DNA of 64,000 nt from Gammaproteobacteria bacterium (lineage in GTDB: Bacteria; Pseudomonadota; Gammaproteobacteria; CAISUE01), in the NCBI GenBank assembly GCA_021156105.1, contig JAJNBD010000002.1, positions 123,701 to 187,700 of the forward strand. The letters are read 5' to 3'. Below, piece after piece: positions 17,636-26,574 of the stretch; position 1 is the first letter of the stretch, and each line of letters opens with the position of its first letter. The notes beneath the pieces are model-generated. The model saw nothing but the letters and a program-made list of their open reading frames with translations, was not told where the DNA came from and did not search any database. Position numbers and translations under genes: made by a program.

Positions 17636-18310
17636 TTATGACTTGAGCAAACCAAGCGCAAGCGCAAGTTTTGCTAATTCAATTTCATTTTTAACGCCAA
17701 GTTTTTTCAAAATATTTTGCCGATGTTTATTAATTGTTTTTGGGCTTAAAAAGAGTTTAGCTGCGATTTGTGCTGTTTTTTCCCCATGACAAATCATGAT
17801 TAAAATTTCTAATTCACGTTGCGTTAGCACCATTAGCGGTGACTTCTGCGGCTGAGTTAAAAAAGAATTAGAAATGTGTTCGGCAACTTGTAGCGGGATA
17901 TAAGGCAATTTGCTTTGCACGCTACGCATTGCTTCAACTAATTCTTGTGGTGAACATGTTTTTGTCAGATAGCCTGCCACGCCTAATTTGGTTAACTGGC
18001 TCAAGTAGACTTCGTCCATTTGGCTGGTTAGCGCAATGATTTTGACAGGGATGGCTTGTAAGATGCGTTTGGCAACTTGCAAACCACTAATGTCTGGTAA
18101 TTCAATATCAAGCAAGATGATATCTGGCTTGAGCTTACGAGCCATATCGATCCCGTCTTTACCATTAGCAGCTTCACTGATGATAATAAATTCAGGATAT
18201 TCTTTTAATATAGCTTTAACGGCAGAGCGAACAAGCGCATGATCTTCAATGATAAGTGTGCGAAAAGTATGCTCTTGGAGAGTTAAGTTATTTTTATTGG
18301 ATGTCGCCAT
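17636..18310 (-). CDS. LuxR-type response regulator, GacA/LetA/UvrY-like
   Basis: About residues 17-135 form a receiver domain (LIIEDHALVRSAV with the acidic pair, LLDIELPD with the phospho-acceptor Asp, ALTSQ and the TKT lysine). About 155-220 is a LuxR helix-turn-helix (LTQRELEILIMICHGEKTAQIA, LSPKTINKHRQNILKKLG). The HTH closely follows the UvrY/GacA/LetA pattern RELQIMLMI-KG, a group that controls virulence switches through CsrA-binding RNAs. A 16-residue polar N-terminal extension is unusual. No sensor kinase is adjacent, so it is an orphan. Assignment to GacA/LetA is by motif resemblance only. Confidence 0.85.
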   Translation of the reverse strand: MATSNKNNLTLQEHTFRTLIIEDHALVRSAVKAILKEYPEFIIISEAANGKDGIDMARKLKPDIILLDIELPDISGLQVAKRILQAIPVKIIALTSQMDEVYLSQLTKLGVAGYLTKTCSPQELVEAMRSVQSKLPYIPLQVAEHISNSFLTQPQKSPLMVLTQRELEILIMICHGEKTAQIAAKLFLSPKTINKHRQNILKKLGVKNEIELAKLALALGLLKS

Positions 18311-18600
18311 ATTTAAAGTACCGTATAAGTAAAAAATAGAGGTAATCCGTTGATGTTAGCTGCATCCTTGCTGTTGCGCCATTAAGTGTAACATATCGAA
18401 TGTGAAAAAAACATGTGCAAACTGGGCTTTCTGCAGAATAACATAGCCGAAGTCTATTATTTAATTATTGCTTTTTGCTGTAGAGTATTTTGGGGTAGTG
18501 GGGAGATTTGTCTAGCGTTGTTTGATTAAGTTTTTGTTAGTATTCTAAGGTGGTATCAAGGTCTTGTTGCTTTTTTAATAATAATTTGGAGCTAAATCTT
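18311..18600. other. Divergent intergenic region upstream of the first ankyrin gene
   Basis: This 290-base spacer separates the divergent response regulator and the first ankyrin gene. Apart from the promoter candidate at 18518-18546 and the ribosome site TTTGGAG before 18601, I see only AT-rich sequence. About the last 80 bases resemble the region before the second ankyrin gene. Confidence 0.5.
18518..18546 (+). promoter_or_regulatory. Candidate sigma-70 promoter of the first ankyrin gene
   Basis: TTGTTT at 18518-18523 and TATTCT at 18541-18546 are separated by 17 bases, 55 bases before the start codon. The same TTGTTTG-TTAAG stretch recurs at 20443 upstream of the second ankyrin gene, so the element was copied with the gene. 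The boxes match the consensus only partly. Confidence 0.4.
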
Positions 18601-20199
18601 ATGTTTCATCATTCGCAATCGCCTAGCGTTTTTGATCAATTCATGACAATCCTGCAAAAAGATGATAAGGAAAATCAACCTGAAAAAGATATGCAAACCG
18701 CTGCCACTCTAATTGAGTCTGATAAAAGGTGCCTTGCTCAAACTGACTCATTAAATGATTGGCAGTTACTGCATTTTGCTGTTCTTAGCGATCATCCTCT
18801 TGCTATCGAGCTTGTTCAATTATTGTGCGAGTCTGGTGCAAATATTAATGCTCAGGCGCGGCAGAAAGATACCCCTCTCCATTTGGCGATTTTAAAAAAT
18901 AAAGTAGGATGTGTGCGCTATTTGTTAGCTAACGGCGCAGATCCTACTTTGAGAAATGATGAGGGACAAACAGCAAAAGATGTGGCAGAAAAGAAAGGCT
19001 TTTGTTTAGAAGAGCTAAAGCATGTAATGAAAATTCCGCCTCGTGGTATGTCGGTAGAAGATTTATGTTCACAATTAGTTTTAATGGAACTTAAGGATGT
19101 CAGAGATTTTCTTGAGAGAGAAAAAGACTGCCTAAAATTTTTTGATGAGAAAGGCTGGACATTGTTGCATTATGCAGTTTCGTTTAACTCTGCTATTTAT
19201 AAATCGCAAGAAGCATTTATTGCGCTTTTATGTGAGTTTGGTGCTAATGTAAATGGTTTGAATTTTCTTGGTGAAAGCCCACTATATTTGGCTACTCGTA
19301 GCGGAAATATAAATTATATTAGTCTTCTGCTTCAATATAAATCCAATGTCTTACTGACGGATAGCGCTGGCAGAACAGCACTTTATGCAGCAATTATGAC
19401 TCAAAATAAAGCGTGTTTTGACCTGCTACTTGATTCGATGCAAGATTATCATCTTCTTACCCATATTGCTGACGCTAATCAGCAAACATTACTACATTTT
19501 TCTGTTGAGATGAATAATCTTGATAGCTTAAATACTTTATTAAGCTTGATTTCGAAAAGTGGCAAATATAGCCAAGAGGAGCTTAATAACGCTGTGAATT
19601 TTAAAGATCATAATGGGCAAACTGCACTGCATTTTGCGGCAAAGGCAGGACGGCTAGAATGCGTCAAAGCACTTATTGATATAGGCGCTGACATTAACGT
19701 TCAAGATAGTTTAGGCAATACCCCTTTGCATTGTGCAGTTTATCATTTTATGAATACCGATGAAGATGATGTCGTTCGATTATTACTTCAGGGAGGCGCA
19801 GATCACAATAGAGGTAATAAATCTGGTGAAACTTGGCTTGACCTCATGGTGATGGCTAAAGCTGTTCGAGAATCACCAAGTAAACTGGAAGACGTGCAAC
19901 AAATGTGGGATAGGATTTTTAGAGCACGTTATAAAAAAGAGGGAGACCCTTGCCCTCACGATGATATGCCGCTTATTGCGACAAACCCTGAGGCCTCTCT
20001 AGAGGTTGGCGGCAATCAGGCAGATAACGTGATGGCATTACATTCTGTTAGTGGTCAACAGGTGATCACTAAGTTTTTTGATAATAAACAATCTCCCTGT
20101 GAGCCAGTAGATTCGGGTCAGGCTCAAGCTCAAACTAAGACAACGCCAAAAGAGGGTGAGGATGGGTATTCTCCCATTGTACAAGTGTATTCCGTATAA
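18601..20199 (+). CDS. Ankyrin-repeat protein, candidate secreted effector (copy 1)
   Basis: The 532-residue protein carries about eight ankyrin repeats between residues 52 and 430 (for example WQLLHFAV...GANINAQ, DTPLHLAI...GADPTLR, QTALHFAA...GADINVQ, NTPLHCAV...GADHNRG). The flanks are non-repeat. The ATG at 18601 follows TTTGGAG; the longer frame from 18550 has no ribosome site and lacks a counterpart in copy 2. A C-terminal tail of about 85 residues is polar and includes GQQVITKFFDNKQSPC, shared with copy 2. Such proteins in Legionellales are often host-directed effectors. No signal peptide is present. Binding partner unknown. Confidence 0.85.
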   Translation: MFHHSQSPSVFDQFMTILQKDDKENQPEKDMQTAATLIESDKRCLAQTDSLNDWQLLHFAVLSDHPLAIELVQLLCESGANINAQARQKDTPLHLAILKNKVGCVRYLLANGADPTLRNDEGQTAKDVAEKKGFCLEELKHVMKIPPRGMSVEDLCSQLVLMELKDVRDFLEREKDCLKFFDEKGWTLLHYAVSFNSAIYKSQEAFIALLCEFGANVNGLNFLGESPLYLATRSGNINYISLLLQYKSNVLLTDSAGRTALYAAIMTQNKACFDLLLDSMQDYHLLTHIADANQQTLLHFSVEMNNLDSLNTLLSLISKSGKYSQEELNNAVNFKDHNGQTALHFAAKAGRLECVKALIDIGADINVQDSLGNTPLHCAVYHFMNTDEDDVVRLLLQGGADHNRGNKSGETWLDLMVMAKAVRESPSKLEDVQQMWDRIFRARYKKEGDPCPHDDMPLIATNPEASLEVGGNQADNVMALHSVSGQQVITKFFDNKQSPCEPVDSGQAQAQTKTTPKEGEDGYSPIVQVYSV

Positions 20200-20524
20200 C
20201 TTAGATATTCATGTTGTTGCTAATATAAACAAGCGGCTCGCCACAAGTGTGAGCTGCTTGCTTGAGATTCTCCTCCTATACAGACCAACTGTTTTTAAAG
20301 ATTGCATAGCATGATCGTGCTCTTGGGTGGCAAAAGAGCGCGAGCGACATGCCCAGCAACACGCTAGAAAATGCATAGATAGTGCGTTTTGTTCGCCCTG
20401 CTGTAGTTTTTTGTCCAGTTTATAAAGAAGCTTAAGCTGTATTGTTTGCTTAAGATTTTGCTAATGTTTTTGTTGTATTATGAATCTCTGCTTCTCACTT
20501 TAATAATAATTTGGAGCCAGTTTT
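20200..20524. other. Spacer between the ankyrin paralogues
   Basis: This 325-base gap holds the hda relic described separately (20212-20332), then about 100 bases of unrecognised sequence. From about 20440 there is a copy of the upstream region of the first ankyrin gene, including TTGTTTG-TTAAG and the shared string AATAATAATTTGGAG that ends with the ribosome site of the second ankyrin gene. Confidence 0.7.
20212..20332 (-). pseudogene. Decayed fragment of hda between the ankyrin genes
   Basis: This stretch aligns with 22822-22932 inside the intact hda gene, in the same orientation and at roughly 85% identity by eye over about 115 bases. Shared blocks include AATATAAAC, AAGTGTGAGC, GCTTGAGATT, ATACAGAC and AACTGTTT. 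It corresponds to Hda residues about 24-61. A 2-base deletion near 20277 breaks the frame, and neither end of the gene is present. It is a remnant of a tandem duplication that copied ankyrin gene plus hda. Confidence 0.85.
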
Positions 20525-22249
20525 ATGTTTTCTAGCCTACAATCGCCTAAAGCTTTTCCTCAGTTAATGACGATCATCCAAAAAGATAGTCAAGACACTC
20601 AATCTGAAAAAGATATCCAAATTGCGGCTAGCTTAATTGATTCAGATAAAAGTTGCTTAACGCAAATTGATTCAGTAAATGACTGGCAGTTATTACACTT
20701 TGCTGTTCTGAGCGACCATCCTCTTGCTATTGAGCTTGTTAAGTTATTATGTGAAGCGGGCGCAAACATTAATGCGCGGGCACGCACGGGAGAAACGCCT
20801 CTCCATTTAGCTGTTTTAAAAAACAAAGTTACGTGTGTACGTTATCTGTTAGCGAAAGGAGCGGATTTTTCTCTGCCGGATTGTGATGGGCAAACCGCAA
20901 AAAAAATAGCAGAAAAAAATGGTATTTGTAAAGAAGAATTCACACAAGTTCCTGATTTTCATCTGGAGGCGCCGCCTAAATCGAAAGCGCCATTTGGTAG
21001 TTTGGCTGTGGCTGGACCTGCGCAAGCTAGCAATATGAATTCTAGCGAGTTACAAGCCTTTTGTTTAAAGCTGATGTCTCTAGATCTTTTACAGGCGAAA
21101 GGTTACCTTGAACAAGCGCATTGCCGCTACTATGTGAATTTAACTGATGAAAAAGGTTGGACACTGTTGCATCATGCGGCTTCACTTAACCCTGATATTT
21201 ATGGATCTAAGCTAGGCTTCCTCAATTTATTATGCATGCTTGGTGCAGAGGTAAACGCATTAACGGCGTTAGGTGAAAGCCCATTGCATTTAGCTGGTCG
21301 TAGCGGTAACGCTGAATATATCGAGTTTTTACTGCAACAAAATGCTGACTATCTATTGAAAGATGCCGATGGTAGAACCGCACTCCATTTGGCGATTCTT
21401 ACTGGGCATGAGCACTGTGCTGGTTTGCTGTTAAATGAAATGCGATGTAACCTTCATCGTGTGATTGATGAAAATAAAAAAACTTTGCTGCATTTTTCTG
21501 TTGAAGCAAGTAATCCTTATAGCTTAAAGGCCTTATATTTAGCTTTAACTTTAATTGGTAGCCAAGATGCAATTTATCAAATGGTAAATTTCAAAGATGC
21601 TTATGGCAAAACAGCACTGCATTATGCAGCAGAAACAGGCCAAGTGGAATGTATCAAAATCCTACTTGCAATAGGGGCAGATATTAATGCAAAAAGCGAT
21701 CTGGGTAATACTCCTTTGCATTCTGCAGCATATTGTGGGGCGAGCAAAGAGGGAAAAGAAGCTATTCGATTATTAATTGCGGCAGGTGCAAATAGTATGT
21801 TGGAAAATCAATTTGGCCAAACCTGGAAAGAGATGATAACGCCAGAGTTTGCGGACTCTGCTTCTTCCCTAACGGAACGTGATGCCATACTAATGGCGCG
21901 TTATAGAAGAGTGGGAGATCCTTGCCCAAACGAAGCTATTATTTTTGATAGCCGTCCTGTATCGGGTGTTGAGGAATCACTTGATATGAAATCAGATACG
22001 CCATTGTTATTACAACCTGTTAATAGCCCTTGTGCTGATACCGTTACAAAACATCTTGATGGGTTAGCAAGTGCCGAAAGCGAAAGTAATACGCCTTTGC
22101 TGTTGATTCCTGTTGATGGCCAACGGGTTCTTACTCATTTTTTTGGGGGCAAACAATCGCCTTCTGTTGCAGAAGCTGCTGCGAAAGCTGTGGTTGTGTC
22201 AGAGGATGCAATACAAGATGAAACAATTATGCAAGCATATCCTGGGTAG
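20525..22249 (+). CDS. Ankyrin-repeat protein, candidate secreted effector (copy 2)
   Basis: The 574-residue paralogue of the preceding ankyrin gene has the same layout: a nearly identical N-terminus (MF-S-QSP--F-Q-MTI-QKD), about eight repeats to residue 440 (ETPLHLAV, ESPLHLAG, RTALHLAI, KTALHYAA, NTPLHSAA), then ARYRRVGDPCPNEA and a polar tail. The tail contains an internal duplication (DTPLLLQPV and NTPLLLIPV) and GQRVLTHFFGGKQSP, matching the copy 1 tail. A longer linker at about 145-180 is specific to this copy. The start follows TTTGGAGCC. It is probably host-directed by class and context; no secretion signal is provable. Confidence 0.85.
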   Translation: MFSSLQSPKAFPQLMTIIQKDSQDTQSEKDIQIAASLIDSDKSCLTQIDSVNDWQLLHFAVLSDHPLAIELVKLLCEAGANINARARTGETPLHLAVLKNKVTCVRYLLAKGADFSLPDCDGQTAKKIAEKNGICKEEFTQVPDFHLEAPPKSKAPFGSLAVAGPAQASNMNSSELQAFCLKLMSLDLLQAKGYLEQAHCRYYVNLTDEKGWTLLHHAASLNPDIYGSKLGFLNLLCMLGAEVNALTALGESPLHLAGRSGNAEYIEFLLQQNADYLLKDADGRTALHLAILTGHEHCAGLLLNEMRCNLHRVIDENKKTLLHFSVEASNPYSLKALYLALTLIGSQDAIYQMVNFKDAYGKTALHYAAETGQVECIKILLAIGADINAKSDLGNTPLHSAAYCGASKEGKEAIRLLIAAGANSMLENQFGQTWKEMITPEFADSASSLTERDAILMARYRRVGDPCPNEAIIFDSRPVSGVEESLDMKSDTPLLLQPVNSPCADTVTKHLDGLASAESESNTPLLLIPVDGQRVLTHFFGGKQSPSVAEAAAKAVVVSEDAIQDETIMQAYPG

Positions 22250-22258
22250 TTTGTAGTC

Positions 22259-22290
22259 TTCCATGCTGCTACTAGCATAGTGGCATGGAA
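22259..22290. terminator. Hairpin between convergent ankyrin gene and hda
   Basis: TTCCATGC at 22259-22266 pairs perfectly with GCATGGAA at 22283-22290, followed on the plus strand by TTTATGGTTTT. It lies 10 bases past the ankyrin stop and before the convergent hda stop, so it may serve both genes. Confidence 0.6.
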
Positions 22291-22320
22291 TTTATGGTTT
22301 TCTAAGCTTGCGTGCAAGTA

Positions 22321-23004
22321 TTAAATATGATGGTCGACAAAGCGTTTTAAGAAAGGAATCGTCAAACGGCGGTGTTCTGCTAAGCTTGTTTGGTCAAGCT
22401 TGTCGAGCACGCTTAATACTTTATCTAACTGTCGTGGAATGCGGTTAAGTAAAAACTGTGCGGCTTCTTTGTTAAGCATTAGCCCTCTTTGTTTGGCATA
22501 ATACTCTAAAGCCCTTTTAAGATCTGCTTCACTGGGTGCTTCAACGTGGAAAATAATGGAAGAGGCAAGGCGCGATTGCAAATCGGCTAAAGCACATTTT
22601 AATTTTTTAGGTGGGTGATGTGCACCCCAAAGCATTTTAAAGGGTGTTTGCAAGCCACGATTGAATAAGTGGAACAATTTTTCTTCAAGTTGTTTTTGGC
22701 CAGTGATTTGCTCTAAGTGATCGATGGCAATCAGTTGCACGCCTTCTAATGCGCCTGCTAATAGTAAATCTAAGTCGATTTTTTGATTTAAATCGATATA
22801 TAGCGTATACCAACCTTGCTGTTGCCAATATAAACAGGCGGCTTGCAATAAGTGTGAGCAGCCTGCTTGAGATTTTCCCCACAGATACAGACTAACTGTT
22901 TCTAAAGACTGCAAAGCATGAACGAGCTCTTGATTGCGTTCCGTGAAAAAATTCTCAAAATTTTTTTCTTGTGGCAATTTAAATGAAATGGTCTGCTGTT
23001 TCAT
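22321..23004 (-). CDS. hda: DnaA inactivator Hda (DnaA-like AAA+ protein)
   Basis: Hda with the sliding clamp stimulates ATP hydrolysis by DnaA and limits re-initiation. The 227-residue protein starts KQQTISFKLPQEKNFENFF, with QQTISFKL resembling the N-terminal clamp-binding motif. LYLWGKSQAGCSHLLQAA is the Walker A region in the form usual for Hda, LIAIDHLEQI the Walker B region, and SSIIFHVEAPSEADL with LLNRIPRQLDKVLSVLDKLD the AAA+ lid. It overlaps the membrane-protein gene upstream by ATGA. A truncated second copy lies at 20212-20332. Confidence 0.9.
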   Translation of the reverse strand: MKQQTISFKLPQEKNFENFFTERNQELVHALQSLETVSLYLWGKSQAGCSHLLQAACLYWQQQGWYTLYIDLNQKIDLDLLLAGALEGVQLIAIDHLEQITGQKQLEEKLFHLFNRGLQTPFKMLWGAHHPPKKLKCALADLQSRLASSIIFHVEAPSEADLKRALEYYAKQRGLMLNKEAAQFLLNRIPRQLDKVLSVLDKLDQTSLAEHRRLTIPFLKRFVDHHI

Positions 23005-24068
23005 TGATAAAGCGTACTTGATTTATAACGGGTTTGAATATGACGCAAGAATACCATGAGTACAGCTGCCACGGGTAGGGCTAATAAAACCCCGAGGAAG
23101 CCAAATAAATGGCCGCCAGCAAGAATCGCAAAAATAACAGCAACAGGATGCAAGCCAATTTTGTCACCAATTAACCAGGGGGTAAGCACCATGCCCTCAA
23201 TAGCATTACCAATCAAAAAGACAATAAGCACGTACACTAAATGCATGCCATCATGAAACTGCACTAATGCCGCTAACAGAGCGCTAATCAATCCTACAAA
23301 AAAGCCTAAATAAGGGACAATACTTAATAAACCTGCAATAAGACCAATAAGTATAGCAACTTGTAAACCTATAATGCTTAATCCTAATGCATAAACGGCG
23401 GCAAGCGCCAGCATAACCATTAATTGTCCACGGAAGAATGCGCTTAGAACTTCGTCACATTCTTTGACGAGTTTAAGTGTTTGAGGAGCGCTGTTGCGAG
23501 GTAACAATCCTTCAATATGTGATAATAAAGCTGGCCAATCGCGAAGTAAATAAAAAGTGACAACTGGAATTAATAGTAAGTTTATTAGCCATTCAAAGAT
23601 CGCGCCACTGGATTTGGAAATGGCTTGCCACATGCTATTTAATACGTGGCCTGTTTGCTGCCAGTGGCTGCTAACTAATTGTTGCACGCTGGATGAGTCA
23701 ATAGACGTGGGAAGATGGAGTACGTTGGCTTGGCGATTAACCCAGGGGATAACCGTATTTTGCAAAGCGCTAATCATGGCAGGTATTTTTTCTATTAAGG
23801 TGCTGGCTTGATTTTGTAGTAATGGAATAAGGCCGGTAATGAATAAGCCAATCAAAATTAAAATAAAGGCAAAAACAATAACAGCTGCAAGTGTACGAGA
23901 AAGTTTTAAACGTTGTAGCTTAATAACTAAAGGATCACCAAGGTAAGCTAGAAACGCGCCTGCAAGGAAGGGTAATAAAATGGGTTTAAGTAGGTAAAGT
24001 AAACCAACAGTGATAAATGCAATAACCGAAAAAATAATAGGTTTTTTCATCATGATTTGTTTGCTCAT
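23001..24068 (-). CDS. perM: AI-2E family transporter (PerM-like)
   Basis: This 355-residue inner-membrane protein has eight or so hydrophobic segments: two at the N-terminus, a long amphipathic middle part (about 60-150), then a cluster from 150 on. The stretches LLLIPVVTFYLLRDW, GLLSIVPYLGFFVGL and LAGGHLFGFLGVLLALPVAAVL are family hallmarks. Members include E. coli PerM and the AI-2 exporter TqsA; the substrate here is unknown. The perM-hda order is conserved in other gammaproteobacteria. Confidence 0.87.
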   Translation of the reverse strand: MSKQIMMKKPIIFSVIAFITVGLLYLLKPILLPFLAGAFLAYLGDPLVIKLQRLKLSRTLAAVIVFAFILILIGLFITGLIPLLQNQASTLIEKIPAMISALQNTVIPWVNRQANVLHLPTSIDSSSVQQLVSSHWQQTGHVLNSMWQAISKSSGAIFEWLINLLLIPVVTFYLLRDWPALLSHIEGLLPRNSAPQTLKLVKECDEVLSAFFRGQLMVMLALAAVYALGLSIIGLQVAILIGLIAGLLSIVPYLGFFVGLISALLAALVQFHDGMHLVYVLIVFLIGNAIEGMVLTPWLIGDKIGLHPVAVIFAILAGGHLFGFLGVLLALPVAAVLMVFLRHIQTRYKSSTLYQ

Positions 24069-24093
24069 ATACTGCTTAAATTCAATGTTAATG

Positions 24094-25626
24094 TTAAGCT
24101 TGTTTATTAAAAACTACTTTGCCGGTCATTTCTGCTGGAATGGGTAATTGCATTAATGATAGCAAGCTTGGTGCAATATCGGCTAGCGTCCCTGTTGCGT
24201 GCAATACGTCTGCAGGCTTACCAACATAAAGCAATGGTACCCAGGATGTGGTATGTGCTGTATGAGGTTGGTGCACAGTTTCATCATACATGCAGTCAGC
24301 ATTACCATGATCGGCAGTAATGAGCATTTCGCCTTTTACTTGGTCTAAAGCGCTTTTGATTTGTGCTAAGCAAGTATCAATCGACTCTAGCGCTTTAACG
24401 GTGGCATCAAAGTTTCCTGTGTGCCCTACCATATCAGGATTGGCAAAATTACATACGATCAAGTCGAATTTGCTACTTAAAATGGCGGCAACAAGCTTTT
24501 CTGTTAGCGCAGGAGCGCTCATCTCTGGTTGTAGGTCATAAGTGGCAACCTTAGGTGAGGGGATTAATATGCGTTCCTCTCCTTCAAAGACAGTTTCTTT
24601 GCCGCCATTAAAGAAAAAAGTAACATGCGCGTATTTTTCTGTTTCAGCAATGCGTAGTTGGGTTTTCTTTAAGTGTGCTAAATACTCGCCTAAGCTATTA
24701 TGCAAGTGTTGCGGTGGAAATACGCTGCGAGAAGGAATGTCTTTGGCATATTCAGTCATAGAGATAAAGGCAGATAGCTTGGGCTGCTTGCTGCGCTGAA
24801 AACCAGAAAAGGATTCTGATAAAAATGCACGTGATAACTGTCGTGCTCGATCCGAGCGAAAATTAATAAAAAAGACTACATCGCCATTTTGTATCGGCGG
24901 CGCATGGTTGATCCATGTTGGTTTGACAAATTCATCGGTTTCATTGCGGCCATATGCCATACCAAGGGCTTGTAAAAGGTCATTGGCATGAAATTCTGTT
25001 TGACCGGTCGTCAAAGCATCATAGGCTTGTTGTGTGCGTTCCCAGCGTTGATCTCTATCCATTGCATAATAACGCCCCATGATACTAGCAATTTTAACTT
25101 GCGGATAAGTTTCACAAATAGATAAGAGTTTTTCGCAAGAACTTTTGGCGATTTGAGGGGCAACGTCACGACCATCTAAAAAAAGATGTAAATAAATATT
25201 AGGGCAATTTGCTTTAGCAAAAATCCGAATCACTTCGAAGAAATGCTCCTCATGGCTATGAACGCCACCAGGGGAAAGTAGCCCCATTAAGTGTACAGGA
25301 TGCTGTTTACTCAAGTCGATTGTTTCTTGGATAACAGGATTATGGCTAAGTTCACCATTAGCAATTGCTTGATCGATGCGCGTTAGATCTTGGAAAACAG
25401 TACGTCCTGCGCTGATGGTCATATGACCAACTTCAGAATTGCCAATTTGGCCATCAGGCAACCCAACTGATAAGCCAGATGCATCAAGCAAAGCGTGTGG
25501 GTAAGTATTCCAAAGTTGTGACCAAGTAGGCATTTTGGCAGCCGCAATGGCATTGTAAGTTTTATCTTCACGTACGCCAAAGCCATCAAGAATTAATAGT
25601 AAAAAAGTTTTTCGCAAAGTTGTCAT
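24094..25626 (-). CDS. gpmI: Cofactor-independent phosphoglycerate mutase
   Basis: GpmI interconverts 3- and 2-phosphoglycerate using two Mn ions. The 510-residue length is standard. Visible are the metal-binding LLILDGFGVR, the phosphoserine site DGQIGNSEVGHMTISAG, HLFLDGRDV, IMGRYYAMDRDQRWERT, FINFRSDRARQLSRAF, FFFNGG, NPDMVGHTG and ITADHGNADCM, all active-site blocks of the family. It is preceded by a 166-base spacer with its own likely promoter. Confidence 0.97.
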   Translation of the reverse strand: MTTLRKTFLLLILDGFGVREDKTYNAIAAAKMPTWSQLWNTYPHALLDASGLSVGLPDGQIGNSEVGHMTISAGRTVFQDLTRIDQAIANGELSHNPVIQETIDLSKQHPVHLMGLLSPGGVHSHEEHFFEVIRIFAKANCPNIYLHLFLDGRDVAPQIAKSSCEKLLSICETYPQVKIASIMGRYYAMDRDQRWERTQQAYDALTTGQTEFHANDLLQALGMAYGRNETDEFVKPTWINHAPPIQNGDVVFFINFRSDRARQLSRAFLSESFSGFQRSKQPKLSAFISMTEYAKDIPSRSVFPPQHLHNSLGEYLAHLKKTQLRIAETEKYAHVTFFFNGGKETVFEGEERILIPSPKVATYDLQPEMSAPALTEKLVAAILSSKFDLIVCNFANPDMVGHTGNFDATVKALESIDTCLAQIKSALDQVKGEMLITADHGNADCMYDETVHQPHTAHTTSWVPLLYVGKPADVLHATGTLADIAPSLLSLMQLPIPAEMTGKVVFNKQA

Positions 25627-25792
25627 AGGTTATTCTTTAAGTTTTATGTGCTATAAGCAAGTGCCTTATCGAATAGTATAACAGCACTCGGTATTTTATG
25701 AGTGGAGATAACAGGCAAGGCGAAAATCATGCCTAGAAAGTTAATTTTTGTATACTATCTATAAACCTTGCGTAATAATAAAAGAGAAAATT

Positions 25793-26416
25793 TTATTGAA
25801 ACGGCGTTACATCGCCTTTGCCAGCTCGGATTACTACGGGTTTATCGCCTGTTAAATCAATCATAGATGTTGGTTCACGGCCACAAAACCCTGCGTCTAG
25901 CACGAGGTCAACGCGACGGCCGACTAAATCATAAATAACGGCTGGTTCGATTAAGATGCCGTCATAATCAGGCAAAATTAAAGAGCTTGTCAGTAAAGGC
26001 TCGCCATGTGCTTCCAGCAGGGCTTGCGAGATTTTATGCTCAGGAACACGAATACCAATGGTTTTGCGATTAGGATGCTGTAAGCGTTTGGGGACTTCTT
26101 TAGTGGCATTTAATAGGAAAGTATAAGGGCCGGGGGTGTGAAGGCGGAGCAATTTGTAAATATGATCTGGTACTTTAGCAAAATGTGAAAGTTCGGAGAG
26201 GTCCCGGCACATTAAGGTCATGTGGTGCTTTTCATCTAAGCGACGGATTTGCCGAATACGCTCAACACCATTTTTTGCGCCAATGCGGCAGCCTAGTGCA
26301 TAGCCAGAGTCAGTAGGGTAAACAATGACGCCACCGTCCATTAAAGCTTCTACAGTTTGGCGTAGCATATGTCTTTGAGGCGTTTCTGGGTGAATCTTAA
26401 GTAAGCTGTTTACCAT
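25793..26416 (-). CDS. yciO: YciO-type Sua5/YrdC family protein
   Basis: The family binds ATP and RNA and includes the threonylcarbamoyl-AMP synthases TsaC/Sua5. This one follows the YciO branch: GGVIVYPTDSGYALGCRIG, RIRQIRRLDEKHHMTLMCRDLSEL, PGPYTFLLNA, IGIRVPEH and a C-terminal DLTGDKPVVIRAGKGDV. The ATG at 26416 (207 residues) gives the YciO-like start MVNSLLKIHPETPQ; a GTG at 26434 is possible. YciO proteins do not clearly replace TsaC, so a role in the t6A tRNA modification should not be assumed. Confidence 0.88.
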   Translation of the reverse strand: MVNSLLKIHPETPQRHMLRQTVEALMDGGVIVYPTDSGYALGCRIGAKNGVERIRQIRRLDEKHHMTLMCRDLSELSHFAKVPDHIYKLLRLHTPGPYTFLLNATKEVPKRLQHPNRKTIGIRVPEHKISQALLEAHGEPLLTSSLILPDYDGILIEPAVIYDLVGRRVDLVLDAGFCGREPTSMIDLTGDKPVVIRAGKGDVTPFQ

Positions 26417-26537
26417 AAATGCATTTTGCTCCACTATTTTAAGGGCAAATGAAAAAAATTAAAGACAGTTGATATCTCCTGAGCTTAAAAAGCGAAGGGC
26501 ACAGTCTGTATTCAGTATATTATCTGGTTTGCTGTAG

Positions 26538-26543
26538 TATAAT
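26538..26543 (+). promoter_or_regulatory. -10 box of the yciB promoter
   Basis: A perfect TATAAT lies 31 bases before the yciB start codon. The -35 region is poor, so this is only a likely promoter. Confidence 0.4.
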
Positions 26544-26574
26544 AGAATTTTATTTTATTTCACATATCTAGTCT

